The position numbers and the translations under genes are program-made. A DNA stretch of 64,000 nt, from the NCBI RefSeq assembly GCF_016921115.1, contig NZ_JAFFZS010000021.1, positions 1-64,000 of the forward strand, written 5' to 3'. The stretch comes from Streptomyces actuosus (lineage in GTDB: Bacteria > Actinomycetota > Actinomycetes > Streptomycetales > Streptomycetaceae). The notes under the pieces are model-generated. The model was not told where the DNA came from. It saw nothing but the letters and a program-made list of their open reading frames with translations, and ran no database searches. Below, in pieces: positions 1 through 8,296 of this stretch; the stretch's first letter is position 1; the number at the start of each line of letters is the position of its first letter.

Positions 1-8
1 TTCATAGT

Positions 9-127
9 GTTTCGGTGGTCATAGCGTGAGGGAAACGCCCGGTTACATTCCGAACCCGGAAGCTAAGCCTTACAGCGCCGATGGTACTGCAGGGGGGACC
101 CTGTGGGAGAGTAGGACGCCGCCGAAC
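9..127 (+). rRNA. rrf: 5S ribosomal RNA
   Basis: This is the small RNA of the large ribosomal subunit. The 119-base stretch carries the standard actinobacterial 5S body: a GTTTCGGTGG 5' arm that pairs with the GCCGCCGAAC 3' arm, the internal CCGAACCCGGAAGCTAAG segment, and the GATGGTACTGCAGG loop. It begins just inside the left edge, so it is most likely the last gene of an rRNA operon whose 16S and 23S genes lie upstream, outside the window. A strong hairpin follows it directly. Confidence 0.95.
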
Positions 128-134
128 TCCCTTT

Positions 135-177
135 AAAGCTCCGGCTCTTGGGCATACAGCCCGAGAGCCGGAGCTTT
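135..177 (+). terminator. rRNA operon intrinsic terminator
   Basis: An 18-base-pair hairpin (arms 135-152 and 160-177, one G-U pair) with a 7-base loop is followed by a short run of T. It sits 7 bases past the 5S RNA and would end the rRNA operon transcript before the phosphatidyltransferase gene. Confidence 0.9.
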
Positions 178-236
178 TTTGTGTTGAGGTAGGGTCAGGG
201 GGCATCGTCGGCTTGTTTCCTACTGGAGGCCCCCGG

Positions 237-848
237 GTGGAGGTTCAGGAGACCCGCGTCCAGACGGACAGGGTCCTCACCATCCCCAATATTCTCAGCA
301 TGGCGCGGCTCCTCGGCGTGCCTCTCTTCCTCTGGCTGATCCTCCGGCCGGAGTTCGGGGGACCGAAGAGCGACGGGTGGGCGCTTCTCGTGCTCGCGCT
401 GAGCGGCGTCAGCGACTACCTGGACGGCAAACTCGCGCGCCGCTGGAACCAGATCAGCAGCCTCGGCCGGCTGCTCGACCCGGCCGCCGACCGGCTCTAC
501 ATCCTGTCGACGCTGGTCGGACTGACGTGGCGTGAGATCCTGCCCCTTTGGTTGACGGCCGTACTACTGGTGCGAGAACTGGTGCTGCTGGTGATGGTGG
601 GCATCCTGCGGCGCCACGGCTATCCGCCGCCGCAGGTCAACTTCCTGGGCAAGGCGGCCACGTTCAACCTGATGTACGCCTTCCCCCTGCTGCTCCTCAG
701 CGACGACGGAAGTGGATGGATCCCGTCACTCGCTGCTATTTTCGGATGGGCGTTCGCAGGATGGGGTACAACGCTGTACTGGTGGGCAGGAGTCCTCTAC
801 GTGGTACAAGTCCGCCGCCTGGTCCGTGCGGACGCCGTGGCCGACTGA
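237..848 (+). CDS. CDP-alcohol phosphatidyltransferase family protein
   Basis: This integral membrane enzyme of phospholipid synthesis transfers a phosphatidyl group from a CDP-alcohol (such as CDP-diacylglycerol) to an alcohol acceptor. The 203-residue protein has the full family signature D-x2-DG-x2-AR-x8-G-x3-D-x3-D at residues 60-85 and several hydrophobic membrane segments. The GTG start at 237 is chosen because GGAGG at 225-229 lies 7 bases ahead; an earlier in-frame start would overlap the 5S RNA. In actinobacteria this gene heads the block with the DUF881 and FHA genes that follow. The acceptor alcohol cannot be read from sequence, so it could be a PgsA or a phosphatidylinositol-phosphate synthase paralogue. 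Confidence 0.9.
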   Translation: MEVQETRVQTDRVLTIPNILSMARLLGVPLFLWLILRPEFGGPKSDGWALLVLALSGVSDYLDGKLARRWNQISSLGRLLDPAADRLYILSTLVGLTWREILPLWLTAVLLVRELVLLVMVGILRRHGYPPPQVNFLGKAATFNLMYAFPLLLLSDDGSGWIPSLAAIFGWAFAGWGTTLYWWAGVLYVVQVRRLVRADAVAD

Positions 849-960
849 ACTCGCCCCTGGCGGTAATGGTGCCGCGATGGCCCGCGGCGGCAATGTGCGG
901 GACAATTTGGACGGGTGGAGTCGGCCAGACCGTCGTCTCTTCGAGGAGGACGCTTCCGAC

Positions 961-3456
961 ATGAAGGCCGTCGTGATGGCCGGAGGCGAGGGCACACGCC
1001 TTCGTCCCATGACCTCGAGCATGCCCAAGCCGCTCCTGCCGGTGGCCAACCGGCCGATCATGGAGCACGTGCTGCGGCTGCTGAAAAGGCATGGGCTCAA
1101 TGAGACCGTCGTAACTGTCCAGTTCCTGGCGTCACTGGTCAAGAACTATTTCGGTGACGGCGAAGAGCTCGGAATGGAGCTCACCTATGCCAATGAGGAG
1201 AAGCCACTCGGTACCGCCGGGAGTGTGAAGAACGCCGAAGAGGCATTGAAGGACGATGCCTTCCTCGTCATCTCCGGCGATGCCCTGACCGATTTCGACC
1301 TGACCGAGCTCATCAATTTCCACAAGGAAAAAGGTGCGCTCGTCACGGTCTGTCTGACACGGGTGCCGAACCCCCTGGAGTTCGGCATCACGATCGTCGA
1401 CGACGAGGGCAAGGTCGAACGCTTCCTGGAGAAGCCGACCTGGGGACAGGTGTTCTCGGACACCGTCAACACGGGCATCTACGTCATGGAGCCCGAGGTC
1501 TTCGACTACGTCGAACCCGACGTGCCCGTCGATTGGTCCGGCGACGTCTTCCCGCAGCTGATGAAGGACGGCAAGCCGATCTACGGCTTCGTCGCCGAGG
1601 GCTACTGGGAGGACGTCGGCACACACGAGAGCTACGTGAAGGCGCAGGCCGACGTCCTGGAGGGCAAGGTCGACGTCGAGATCGACGGCTTCGAGATCTC
1701 TCCCGGCGTCTGGGTGGCCGAGGGGGCCGAGGTCCATCCCGACGCCGTGCTCCGGGGCCCCCTCTACATCGGTGACTACGCCAAGGTCGAGGCCGGAGCC
1801 GAGATCAGGGAACACACCGTCATCGGCTCCAACGTCGTCGTGAAGACGGGCGCGTTCCTGCACAAGTCCGTCGTCCACGACAACGTGTACGTCGGGCAGC
1901 ACAGCAATCTGCGCGGCTGCGTCGTCGGCAAGAACACCGACATCATGAGGGCGGCCCGGATCGAGGACGGCGCGGTCATCGGTGACGAGTGCCTGATCGG
2001 TGAAGAATCGATCGTTCAGGGCAATGTGCGGGTCTATCCGTTCAAGACGATCGAAGCCGGCGCGTTCGTGAACACGTCGGTGATCTGGGAGTCGCGCGGG
2101 CAGGCACACCTCTTCGGCGCCCGTGGCGTCTCCGGGATCCTGAACGTCGAGATCACCCCGGAACTCGCCGTACGGCTGGCCGGTGCCTACGCGACGACCC
2201 TGAAGAAGGGCTCCACCGTCACCACCGCGCGGGACCACTCCCGTGGTGCCCGCGCGCTGAAGCGGGCAGTGATCTCCGCGCTCCAGGCCAGCGCCATCGA
2301 CGTCCGCGATCTGGAGAACGTGCCGCTGCCCGTCGCGCGGCAGCAGACCGCGCGGGGCAGCGCCGGCGGGATCATGATCCGGACCTCGCCCGGCGTGCCG
2401 GACTCCGTGGACATCATGTTCTTCGACGGCCAGGGCGCGGATCTGTCGCAGGGCAGCCAGCGCAAGCTGGACCGGGTGTTCGCACGGCAGGAGTACCGGC
2501 GCGCGTTCCCCGGCGAGATCGGGGACCTGCACTTCCCCGCCAGTGTCTTCGACTCGTACACCGGATCGCTGCTGCGGAACGTCGACATCACCGGGATCGC
2601 CGACTCCGGGCTCAAGGTCGTCGTCGACGCGTCGAACGGCAGTTCCGGCCTGGTGCTGCCCAGCCTGCTGGGCAAGCTCGGAGTGGACTCGCTGACCATC
2701 AACCCCGGCCTCGACGAGTCCAGGCCCACCGAGACCGCCGACATGCGACGGTCGGGGCTGGTGCGGCTGGGCGAGATCGTGGCGTCCTCGGGCGCGGCGT
2801 TCGGTGTGCGGTTCGACCCGGTGGGCGAGCGGCTGTCCCTGGTGGACGAGAAGGGCCGCATCATCGAGGACGACCGTGCGCTGCTCGTCATGCTCGACCT
2901 GGTGGCCGCCGAGCGGCGCAGCGGGCGCGTGGCCCTGCCGGTGACCACCACGCGGATCGCCGAGCAGGTCGCGGCCTACCACGGCACGCAGGTGGAGTGG
3001 ACGACGACCTCCCCGGACGACCTGACACGGGTCGGGCGTCAGGAGGGGACGATCTTCGGCGGCGACGGCAAGGGCGGATTCATCGTCCCCGAGTTCAGCG
3101 GCGTCTACGACGGGACGGCCGCCTTCGTGCGCTTGATCGGGCTCGTCGCGCGGACCCAGCTCACGCTCAGCCAGATCGACGCGCGCATCCCGCGCGCGCA
3201 CGTCCTCAAACGGGACCTGGCGACCCCGTGGGCCGTCAAGGGCCTCGTGATGCGCCGGGTCGTCGAAGCGGCCGGAGACCGGTTCGTGGACACCACGGAC
3301 GGCGTGCGGGTGGTGGAGACGGACGGCCGCTGGGTGATGGTGCTGCCCGACCCGGCCGAGGCCGTCACCCACCTGTGGGCGGAAGGGCCGGACGACGCCT
3401 CCGCCCAGACCTTGCTCGACGAGTGGTCGGCCGTCGTGGACAGCGCCGGCCGGTAG
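961..3456 (+). CDS. nucleotidyltransferase-phosphohexomutase fusion (mannose-1-phosphate guanylyltransferase type)
   Basis: An 831-residue fusion for activated sugar supply. Residues 1-230 form a sugar-nucleotide transferase domain with the GGEGTRLRP nucleotide-binding loop and the MPKPLLPV segment; about 250-360 form left-handed beta-helix hexapeptide repeats; the rest is an alpha-D-phosphohexomutase fold. The product is usually called mannose-1-phosphate guanylyltransferase, but the NTP and sugar are not certain. The mutase half looks degenerate: the phosphoserine loop (normally TASHNP) reads RTSPGVPD near residue 475, and the metal loop (normally DGDGDR) reads DPVGER near residue 617, so it may be regulatory rather than catalytic. 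ATG at 961 has GAGGAGGA at 943-950. It is separated by 112 bases from the phosphatidyltransferase. Confidence 0.9.
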   Translation: MKAVVMAGGEGTRLRPMTSSMPKPLLPVANRPIMEHVLRLLKRHGLNETVVTVQFLASLVKNYFGDGEELGMELTYANEEKPLGTAGSVKNAEEALKDDAFLVISGDALTDFDLTELINFHKEKGALVTVCLTRVPNPLEFGITIVDDEGKVERFLEKPTWGQVFSDTVNTGIYVMEPEVFDYVEPDVPVDWSGDVFPQLMKDGKPIYGFVAEGYWEDVGTHESYVKAQADVLEGKVDVEIDGFEISPGVWVAEGAEVHPDAVLRGPLYIGDYAKVEAGAEIREHTVIGSNVVVKTGAFLHKSVVHDNVYVGQHSNLRGCVVGKNTDIMRAARIEDGAVIGDECLIGEESIVQGNVRVYPFKTIEAGAFVNTSVIWESRGQAHLFGARGVSGILNVEITPELAVRLAGAYATTLKKGSTVTTARDHSRGARALKRAVISALQASAIDVRDLENVPLPVARQQTARGSAGGIMIRTSPGVPDSVDIMFFDGQGADLSQGSQRKLDRVFARQEYRRAFPGEIGDLHFPASVFDSYTGSLLRNVDITGIADSGLKVVVDASNGSSGLVLPSLLGKLGVDSLTINPGLDESRPTETADMRRSGLVRLGEIVASSGAAFGVRFDPVGERLSLVDEKGRIIEDDRALLVMLDLVAAERRSGRVALPVTTTRIAEQVAAYHGTQVEWTTTSPDDLTRVGRQEGTIFGGDGKGGFIVPEFSGVYDGTAAFVRLIGLVARTQLTLSQIDARIPRAHVLKRDLATPWAVKGLVMRRVVEAAGDRFVDTTDGVRVVETDGRWVMVLPDPAEAVTHLWAEGPDDASAQTLLDEWSAVVDSAGR

Positions 3457-3562
3457 GAGGACCGCACACGCACGTGCCGGACACCCGCCCCGACGGGGTG
3501 CTGTCCGGCACGTGGGTGGGGCCGTTCGGAGGTACTGGCGTCGACGTGCGACGATGTGCGGC

Positions 3563-4468
3563 ATGCCGCAGCAGCCCCCCGTTCGGAGCAGTCACACGCC
3601 CCCGTCGCGGCCGGACGCGTCCATGTCACTGCTCACCAACGTCATGGACCACAGCCTCGACGACGGCTACGCCGAGGCCGCAGCCCGCCGGAAGACCGAG
3701 GGCGGGGGCGGCCTGCCCAGAACCCTCCGGGCGAAGCTGGGGCTCGCGGCCGGGCTGGTGCTCGCCGCGCTCGTCGTCACCGTCGGGGCGGCCCAGGCGC
3801 GGGTCGCCGCGCCCGTGGTGGCCAAGGAGCGCCAGGAGCTCATCGATCGCATCGACCAGGAGAGCGACGCGGCGGACAAGCTGGAGGACAGCGTCGACGA
3901 GCTGCGGGACGACGTCAGCGCCCGGCAGCGCGAGGCGCTGAAGGAGAGCGGCGGCGGCGACCGGTCAGAGCTCGTGGGGATCCTGGCCGGGGCCACGGCC
4001 GTGCACGGCCCCGGGGTGAAGCTCGTGGTCGACGACGCCAAGGAGGCCAGCACCGGCGGTGACGGTGACCCGCGCGAGACGAGCGGGTTCTCCGACACGG
4101 GGCGGGTGCGCGACCGCGACATGCAGCGCGTGGTCAACGGGCTGTGGGAGTCCGGGGCGGAGGCGATCTCCATCAACGGGCAGCGGTTGACGGCGCTCTC
4201 GGCGATCAGGGCCGCGGGCGACGCCATACTGGTCGACAACAAGCCGCTCGTGCCTCCCTACACGCTTCTCGCGATCGGGGACGGCCGGCAGCTGAGCACC
4301 GTCTTCCAGGACAGCGCCGACGGGCTGTACCTGCACGCACTGCAGGAGAACTACGGCATCAGGACCAGTATCTCCGTCCAGGACGAGCTCCGGCTGCCCG
4401 CAGCACCGAGTGTGATCGTCCGAACCGCACAGCCGAAGACCGAGCATTCCGAGAAGGGCACATCGTGA
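3563..4468 (+). CDS. DUF881 family membrane-anchored protein
   Basis: A 301-residue protein with a variable N-terminus, one transmembrane helix (roughly residues 55-80), a short charged coiled coil, and an extracytoplasmic DUF881 domain with the GTRISVQ-like end seen here as IRTSISVQDEL. DUF881 proteins flank a small basic membrane protein in most actinobacteria and are thought to belong to the envelope or division apparatus; their biochemical role is not established. ATG at 3563 is preferred over the later ATG at 3623, but no clear ribosome binding site decides this. It overlaps the next gene by GTGA. Confidence 0.88.
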   Translation: MPQQPPVRSSHTPPSRPDASMSLLTNVMDHSLDDGYAEAAARRKTEGGGGLPRTLRAKLGLAAGLVLAALVVTVGAAQARVAAPVVAKERQELIDRIDQESDAADKLEDSVDELRDDVSARQREALKESGGGDRSELVGILAGATAVHGPGVKLVVDDAKEASTGGDGDPRETSGFSDTGRVRDRDMQRVVNGLWESGAEAISINGQRLTALSAIRAAGDAILVDNKPLVPPYTLLAIGDGRQLSTVFQDSADGLYLHALQENYGIRTSISVQDELRLPAAPSVIVRTAQPKTEHSEKGTS

Positions 4469-4797
4469 TCGCCGTACTGGGCCTCGTCGTGGGAGTCGTG
4501 GCCGGCCTGTTGGTCCGGCCGGAGGTTCCGGCGGCCGTCGAGCCGTATCTGCCCATTGCCGTCGTGGCGGCGCTGGACGCCGTCTTCGGCGGTCTTCGCG
4601 CCATGCTCGACGGCATCTTCGACGACAAGGTCTTCGTGGTGTCGTTCCTGTCGAACGTCGTCGTCGCCGCGCTGATCGTGTTCCTGGGCGACAAGCTGGG
4701 CGTCGGTGCGCAGCTGTCCACGGGCGTCGTGGTCGTCCTCGGTATCCGCATCTTCTCGAACGCCGCGGCGATCCGTCGGCACGTGTTCCGGGCGTGA
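4465..4797 (+). CDS. small basic family membrane protein (DUF1290)
   Basis: A 110-residue protein made almost entirely of three hydrophobic helices, with the PEVPAAVEPYLPIAVVAALD and FGGLRA segments typical of the DUF1290 'small basic protein' family (Bacillus Sbp-like). The GTG start overlaps the stop of the previous DUF881 gene by four bases, and its own stop overlaps the next gene in the same way, so the three genes are translationally coupled. Function is unknown; conservation of the trio suggests a membrane complex. Confidence 0.9.
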   Translation: MIAVLGLVVGVVAGLLVRPEVPAAVEPYLPIAVVAALDAVFGGLRAMLDGIFDDKVFVVSFLSNVVVAALIVFLGDKLGVGAQLSTGVVVVLGIRIFSNAAAIRRHVFRA

Positions 4798-5714
4798 GGC
4801 CGATGAGCGACCAGAGCGACCAGAGCGGCCAGAGCGACCGGAACAACCGGAACGACGAGCGCGACCGGAGTGCGGCGCCCGAGGCCCCGCAGAGCGGAGT
4901 GCCGCCCCAGGAGACGCCCCCGACACCCGAGCAGGCCGCGCCCACTCCCGAGGAGTCGGCCGCCCTGGAGGAGCCCGCCGGTGAACCGGAGACCACCGGT
5001 CGACGGCGGCTGGTGCAGGGGCTGTGGCCGCCGCGGGTCACGCGTGCCCAACTCATCGTCGCGGTACTGCTGTTCGGCCTCGGCTTCGGGCTCGCGGTGC
5101 AGGTCGCGTCCAACAGCGACAACGACAATGCCCTGCGGGGAGCACGCCAGGAGGATCTCGTCCGCATCCTCGATGAACTGGATGACCGCACACAACGTCT
5201 TGAGGACGAGAAGGAAGGTCTCGAGAAGCAGCGGGAGGAACTGGAGAACAGCTCCGACCAGGCCGAGGAGGCCCGCAGGCAGACGGCCGAGAGGGAGCGT
5301 CAACTCGGTATTCTCGCGGGCACCGTGGCAGCTCAGGGACCCGGTATCACGATGACGATCGACGACACGAAGGGAACGGTCGAGGCGGACATGCTGCTCG
5401 ACGCGATCCAGGAGCTGCGCGCCGCGGGAGCGGAGGCGATCCAGGTGAACGGCGTCCGCGTGGTCGCGAACACCTATCTGACGGATTCCGGCAAGAGCGT
5501 GAGCGTCGACGGGAACAAGATCGGGCCGCCCTATCGTTTCAAGGTCATCGGCAAGCCGCAGGACCTGGAGCCGGCTCTCAACATCCCCGGGGGCGTGGTG
5601 CAGACTCTGGAGAAGGAGCAGGCCACCGTCGCCGTCGAACGTGCCGACAAGATCATTGTGGACGCCTTGCGAGCAGCGAAGCGGCCTGACTACGCTCGGT
5701 CGTCCTCCCAGTGA
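4794..5714 (+). CDS. DUF881 family membrane-anchored protein, second copy
   Basis: The second DUF881 protein of the locus (306 residues). It opens with about 70 polar residues rich in D, Q, N, E and P, then one membrane helix around residues 82-102, a long charged coiled coil (about 120-165) and the DUF881 domain with AQGPGITMTIDD and a GPPYRFKVIG segment. It begins at GTG 4794 within a four-base overlap; ATG at 4803 is an alternative. The low-complexity N-terminus is cytoplasmic in this topology and could mediate protein contacts. Confidence 0.88.
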   Translation: MRPMSDQSDQSGQSDRNNRNDERDRSAAPEAPQSGVPPQETPPTPEQAAPTPEESAALEEPAGEPETTGRRRLVQGLWPPRVTRAQLIVAVLLFGLGFGLAVQVASNSDNDNALRGARQEDLVRILDELDDRTQRLEDEKEGLEKQREELENSSDQAEEARRQTAERERQLGILAGTVAAQGPGITMTIDDTKGTVEADMLLDAIQELRAAGAEAIQVNGVRVVANTYLTDSGKSVSVDGNKIGPPYRFKVIGKPQDLEPALNIPGGVVQTLEKEQATVAVERADKIIVDALRAAKRPDYARSSSQ

Positions 5715-5904
5715 ATCGGGGGTGCATGGGAGGCGTCCGGCAAGGGCATGAGGTTGCGGGGGGTCGGCGCACCGATCGGGTGGTGCGTGGTGGAAACTGT
5801 CTGGTGGATACGGACGTTGTGAAGATGTCCGGGTCGACCGGTGTGTTCAGTCAGGGTGTGTCCTGCCCCACGGGCGGGTCTGTTTCGGTCAAGGGGAATC
5901 GCCC

Positions 5905-6681
5905 GTGAAGTTGTTTGCGAAGTTGTTCGGCAAGAGTGCGCGAGAGGGCAGCGACAACGCGACGGCCCGCCATCGCGCAGAGCCTGACGCGGAAGGCCAG
6001 CGCCCGCTGTTCCGGGACCAGGTGGCTGGTCCCGGGAGTGACGTCTCCGGAGGTCAGGGCGCGCCGTCGGTTGACCCTGCCCGGTCCGGAGGCATAGGTT
6101 TCGGACAACCGTCAACCTCAAGTACGGGTGGAGGGTTTTCCCCGATGTCGGCCCTGGTGTGCACGAGGTGCGGTAACCGCAACGCGGAGAACAGCCGCTT
6201 CTGCTCCAACTGCGGTGCGCCGCTGCGGGCGGGAGCCGTTCCCGAGCGGGCGTCCGAGACGACCTCGACCATTTCCATCTCCGGTCTCGAGGCCTACGAC
6301 GCCGAGGCCACGGGGCAGACGGCGATGCCGTCGCTGTCTCCCGAGGCGCAGGCGGCCGTCGACGCGCTGCCGGTCGGCTCCGCGCTGCTGGTCGTGCGCC
6401 GCGGACCGAACCAGGGGAGCCGCTTCCTGCTGGACGGCGACCTGACCACGGCCGGCCGCCACCCGCAGAGCGACATCTTCCTGGACGACGTGACCGTCTC
6501 CCGGCGCCACGTGGAGTTCCGGCGCGGATCGGACGGCTCGTTCACCGTCGCCGACGTGGGGAGCCTGAACGGCACCTACGTCAACCGTGAGCGGATCGAC
6601 CAGGTCGCTCTGTCGAGCGGCGACGAGGTCCAGATCGGCAAGTACCGGCTGGTCTTCTACGCGAGCCAGCGGGGCTACTGA
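5905..6681 (+). CDS. FHA domain protein with zinc ribbon, GarA/OdhI type
   Basis: A 258-residue phosphothreonine-binding regulator. A low-complexity N-terminal region is followed by a zinc ribbon (CTRCGN and CSNCGA, residues about 88-110), an ETTS motif near residue 116, and a C-terminal FHA domain with GRHPQSDIF, SRRH and NGTYVN (about 180-250). In mycobacterial GarA and corynebacterial OdhI the ETTS threonine is phosphorylated by Ser/Thr kinases and the FHA domain then controls 2-oxoglutarate and glutamate metabolism; that role is inferred here. The GTG start at 5905 has AAGGGGA at 5891-5897. Mycobacteria have gcvH immediately upstream; here that space (5715-5904) holds no gene. The zinc ribbon is an addition relative to GarA. 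Confidence 0.88.
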   Translation: MKLFAKLFGKSAREGSDNATARHRAEPDAEGQRPLFRDQVAGPGSDVSGGQGAPSVDPARSGGIGFGQPSTSSTGGGFSPMSALVCTRCGNRNAENSRFCSNCGAPLRAGAVPERASETTSTISISGLEAYDAEATGQTAMPSLSPEAQAAVDALPVGSALLVVRRGPNQGSRFLLDGDLTTAGRHPQSDIFLDDVTVSRRHVEFRRGSDGSFTVADVGSLNGTYVNRERIDQVALSSGDEVQIGKYRLVFYASQRGY

Positions 6682-6725
6682 CCCGCCCCCGGACGCCGTC
6701 CGGGGGGAATCCCCAGGGAAGGCGC

Positions 6726-7463
6726 ATGCTTCGAACACCGAGCGGCGGTGCCGGCAGCGGTGCCGCCGCCGCGGACAGTGGGCCGATGAGCATCGGCACG
6801 GTGCTGAACGTCCTGCGCGAGGAGTTCCCCGAAGTCACCATCTCCAAGATCCGTTTCCTGGAGTCGGAGGGGCTCATCGAGCCGGAGCGGAGCCCGTCGG
6901 GGTACCGCAAGTTCAGCGCCGGGGACGTGGAGCGCCTGGCCCAGGTGCTCAGGATGCAGCGTGACCACTATCTGCCGCTCAGAGTGATCCGGGAGCATCT
7001 GGACGCCGTCGAGCGCGGCGAGGCGGCGCCGCTGCCCGCGCTGAGCCGGCAGCGGTCCGGGGAGCCCGTGCCGGAGCTCTCCGAGGAGCGGACCGCGGCC
7101 CGGATCGGGCGGGCCGAACTACTGGCCGCGGCCGAGATCGGTGAGCAGGACCTTCAGGAGTGGGAGTCGTACGGACTTCTCGCCCCGCTGGAGGACGGTC
7201 TGTACGACGCGGAGGCGGTCACCGTCGCCTCCCTCGTCGCCCAGCTGGGCCGTTTCGGGATCGAGCCGCGGCACCTGCGGGTGATGAAGGCCGCCGCCGA
7301 TCGGGAGGCCGGGCTGGTGGAGCAGGTGGTGGCCCCGCTGAAGCGCCACCGCAATCCGCAGACCAGGATCCTCGCCGAGACGCGCTCCAGGGAGCTGGCG
7401 GGGCTCACGGTGAAGCTGCACGCCGCGCTGGTGCAGACGGCCCTCGGCGTGCGGTTGCCCTGA
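6726..7463 (+). CDS. MerR family transcriptional regulator (FHA-linked, Rv1828-like)
   Basis: A 245-residue DNA-binding protein with an N-terminal winged helix MerR domain (TISKIRFLESEGLIEPERS, SGYRKF) and a longer C-terminal half than typical metal sensors, without a cysteine cluster. Position after an FHA gene and before a DUF151 gene matches the conserved actinobacterial order, in which this regulator is linked to growth and cell-wall or central-metabolism control. It follows the FHA gene by 44 bases and may share its transcript. The ATG has a GGGAAGG sequence ahead of it. Confidence 0.88.
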   Translation: MLRTPSGGAGSGAAAADSGPMSIGTVLNVLREEFPEVTISKIRFLESEGLIEPERSPSGYRKFSAGDVERLAQVLRMQRDHYLPLRVIREHLDAVERGEAAPLPALSRQRSGEPVPELSEERTAARIGRAELLAAAEIGEQDLQEWESYGLLAPLEDGLYDAEAVTVASLVAQLGRFGIEPRHLRVMKAAADREAGLVEQVVAPLKRHRNPQTRILAETRSRELAGLTVKLHAALVQTALGVRLP

Positions 7464-7543
7464 GGGGCGCTCGCGGTGCGTGATCGGCCACGCGTTCCCG
7501 GCCCGACTACCCAAACGTCCCGGGCACGGCCTAGGGTTGCTGT

Positions 7544-8017
7544 GTGAACGAGCTCGATGTCGTAGGTGTCCGGGTCGAAATGCCCTCCAACCAACCGATC
7601 GTGCTCCTGCGCGAAGTGGGAGGCGACCGCTACCTCCCCATCTGGATCGGGCCGGGGGAGGCGACGGCGATCGCCTTCGCCCAGCAGGGCATGGCCCCTG
7701 CGAGGCCGCTGACTCACGACCTGTTCAAGGACGTGCTGGAAGCTGTCGGCCAGGAGCTCACCGAAGTGCGCATCACGGACCTGCGTGAGGGCGTCTTCTA
7801 CGCCGAGCTGGTGTTCGCCAGCGGCGTCGAGGTGAGCGCCCGTCCCTCCGATGCCATAGCGCTCGCCCTGCGCACCGGCACGCCGATCTACGGCAGTGAC
7901 GCGGTGCTCGACGACGCCGGCATCGCCATTCCGGACGAGCAGGAGGACGAGGTGGAGAAGTTCCGCGAGTTCCTCGACCAGATCTCGCCCGAGGACTTCG
8001 GTACCAGCAGCCAGTAG
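7544..8017 (+). CDS. bifunctional nuclease family protein (DUF151)
   Basis: A compact 157-residue protein spanning one full DUF151 domain, including the LPIWIGPGEA segment near the N-terminus and the RPSDAIALALRTGTPIY segment. Characterised relatives have both DNase and RNase activity, but in actinobacteria the role is unproven. It uses a GTG start; the gap of 80 bases from the MerR gene could hold its own promoter. Confidence 0.9.
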   Translation: MNELDVVGVRVEMPSNQPIVLLREVGGDRYLPIWIGPGEATAIAFAQQGMAPARPLTHDLFKDVLEAVGQELTEVRITDLREGVFYAELVFASGVEVSARPSDAIALALRTGTPIYGSDAVLDDAGIAIPDEQEDEVEKFREFLDQISPEDFGTSSQ

Positions 8018-8210
8018 GTCCGGGGGCCGCCCGCCGGTCCGGTGTTCGCGGGCGGCGGGGGCGCCCTCCGGTGGCTTGCTACCACGCGGTGGGCACCGGC
8101 GTCTCGGCACATGCCCGAGGCGATTGCGAGCGTCCAGCGGCTCTCCGCGAGCGCATTCGGCTAGCCTTTCCCCGCGGCGGGGGACGGGAAACCACTCCCA
8201 GGGTGATTAT

Positions 8211-8266
8211 CACTCGGCGTGCCGAGTGTGGCGGTCGTTGACGCACCCCTGGTGGCTGCCTACCGT
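8211..8266 (+). promoter_or_regulatory. promoter and candidate operator for the second MerR gene
   Basis: A sigma-70-like promoter TTGACG (8238-8243), 17-base spacer, TACCGT (8261-8266) lies 30 bases ahead of the MerR start at 8297. Just upstream, 8211-8228 is an interrupted palindrome, CACTCGGC-GT-GCCGAGTG, placed to act as a regulator site. Confidence 0.6.
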
Positions 8267-8296
8267 CGAGGAGGCAGGTCAAGGACGGAGGTCGGC

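Noticed and set aside
1132..3564. 810-codon frame on the minus strand
   Set aside because: Antisense shadow of the nucleotidyltransferase-mutase fusion.
5715..5904. Possible gcvH between DUF881 and FHA genes, as in mycobacteria
   Set aside because: No lipoyl-domain sequence occurs in any frame of the 190-base gap.
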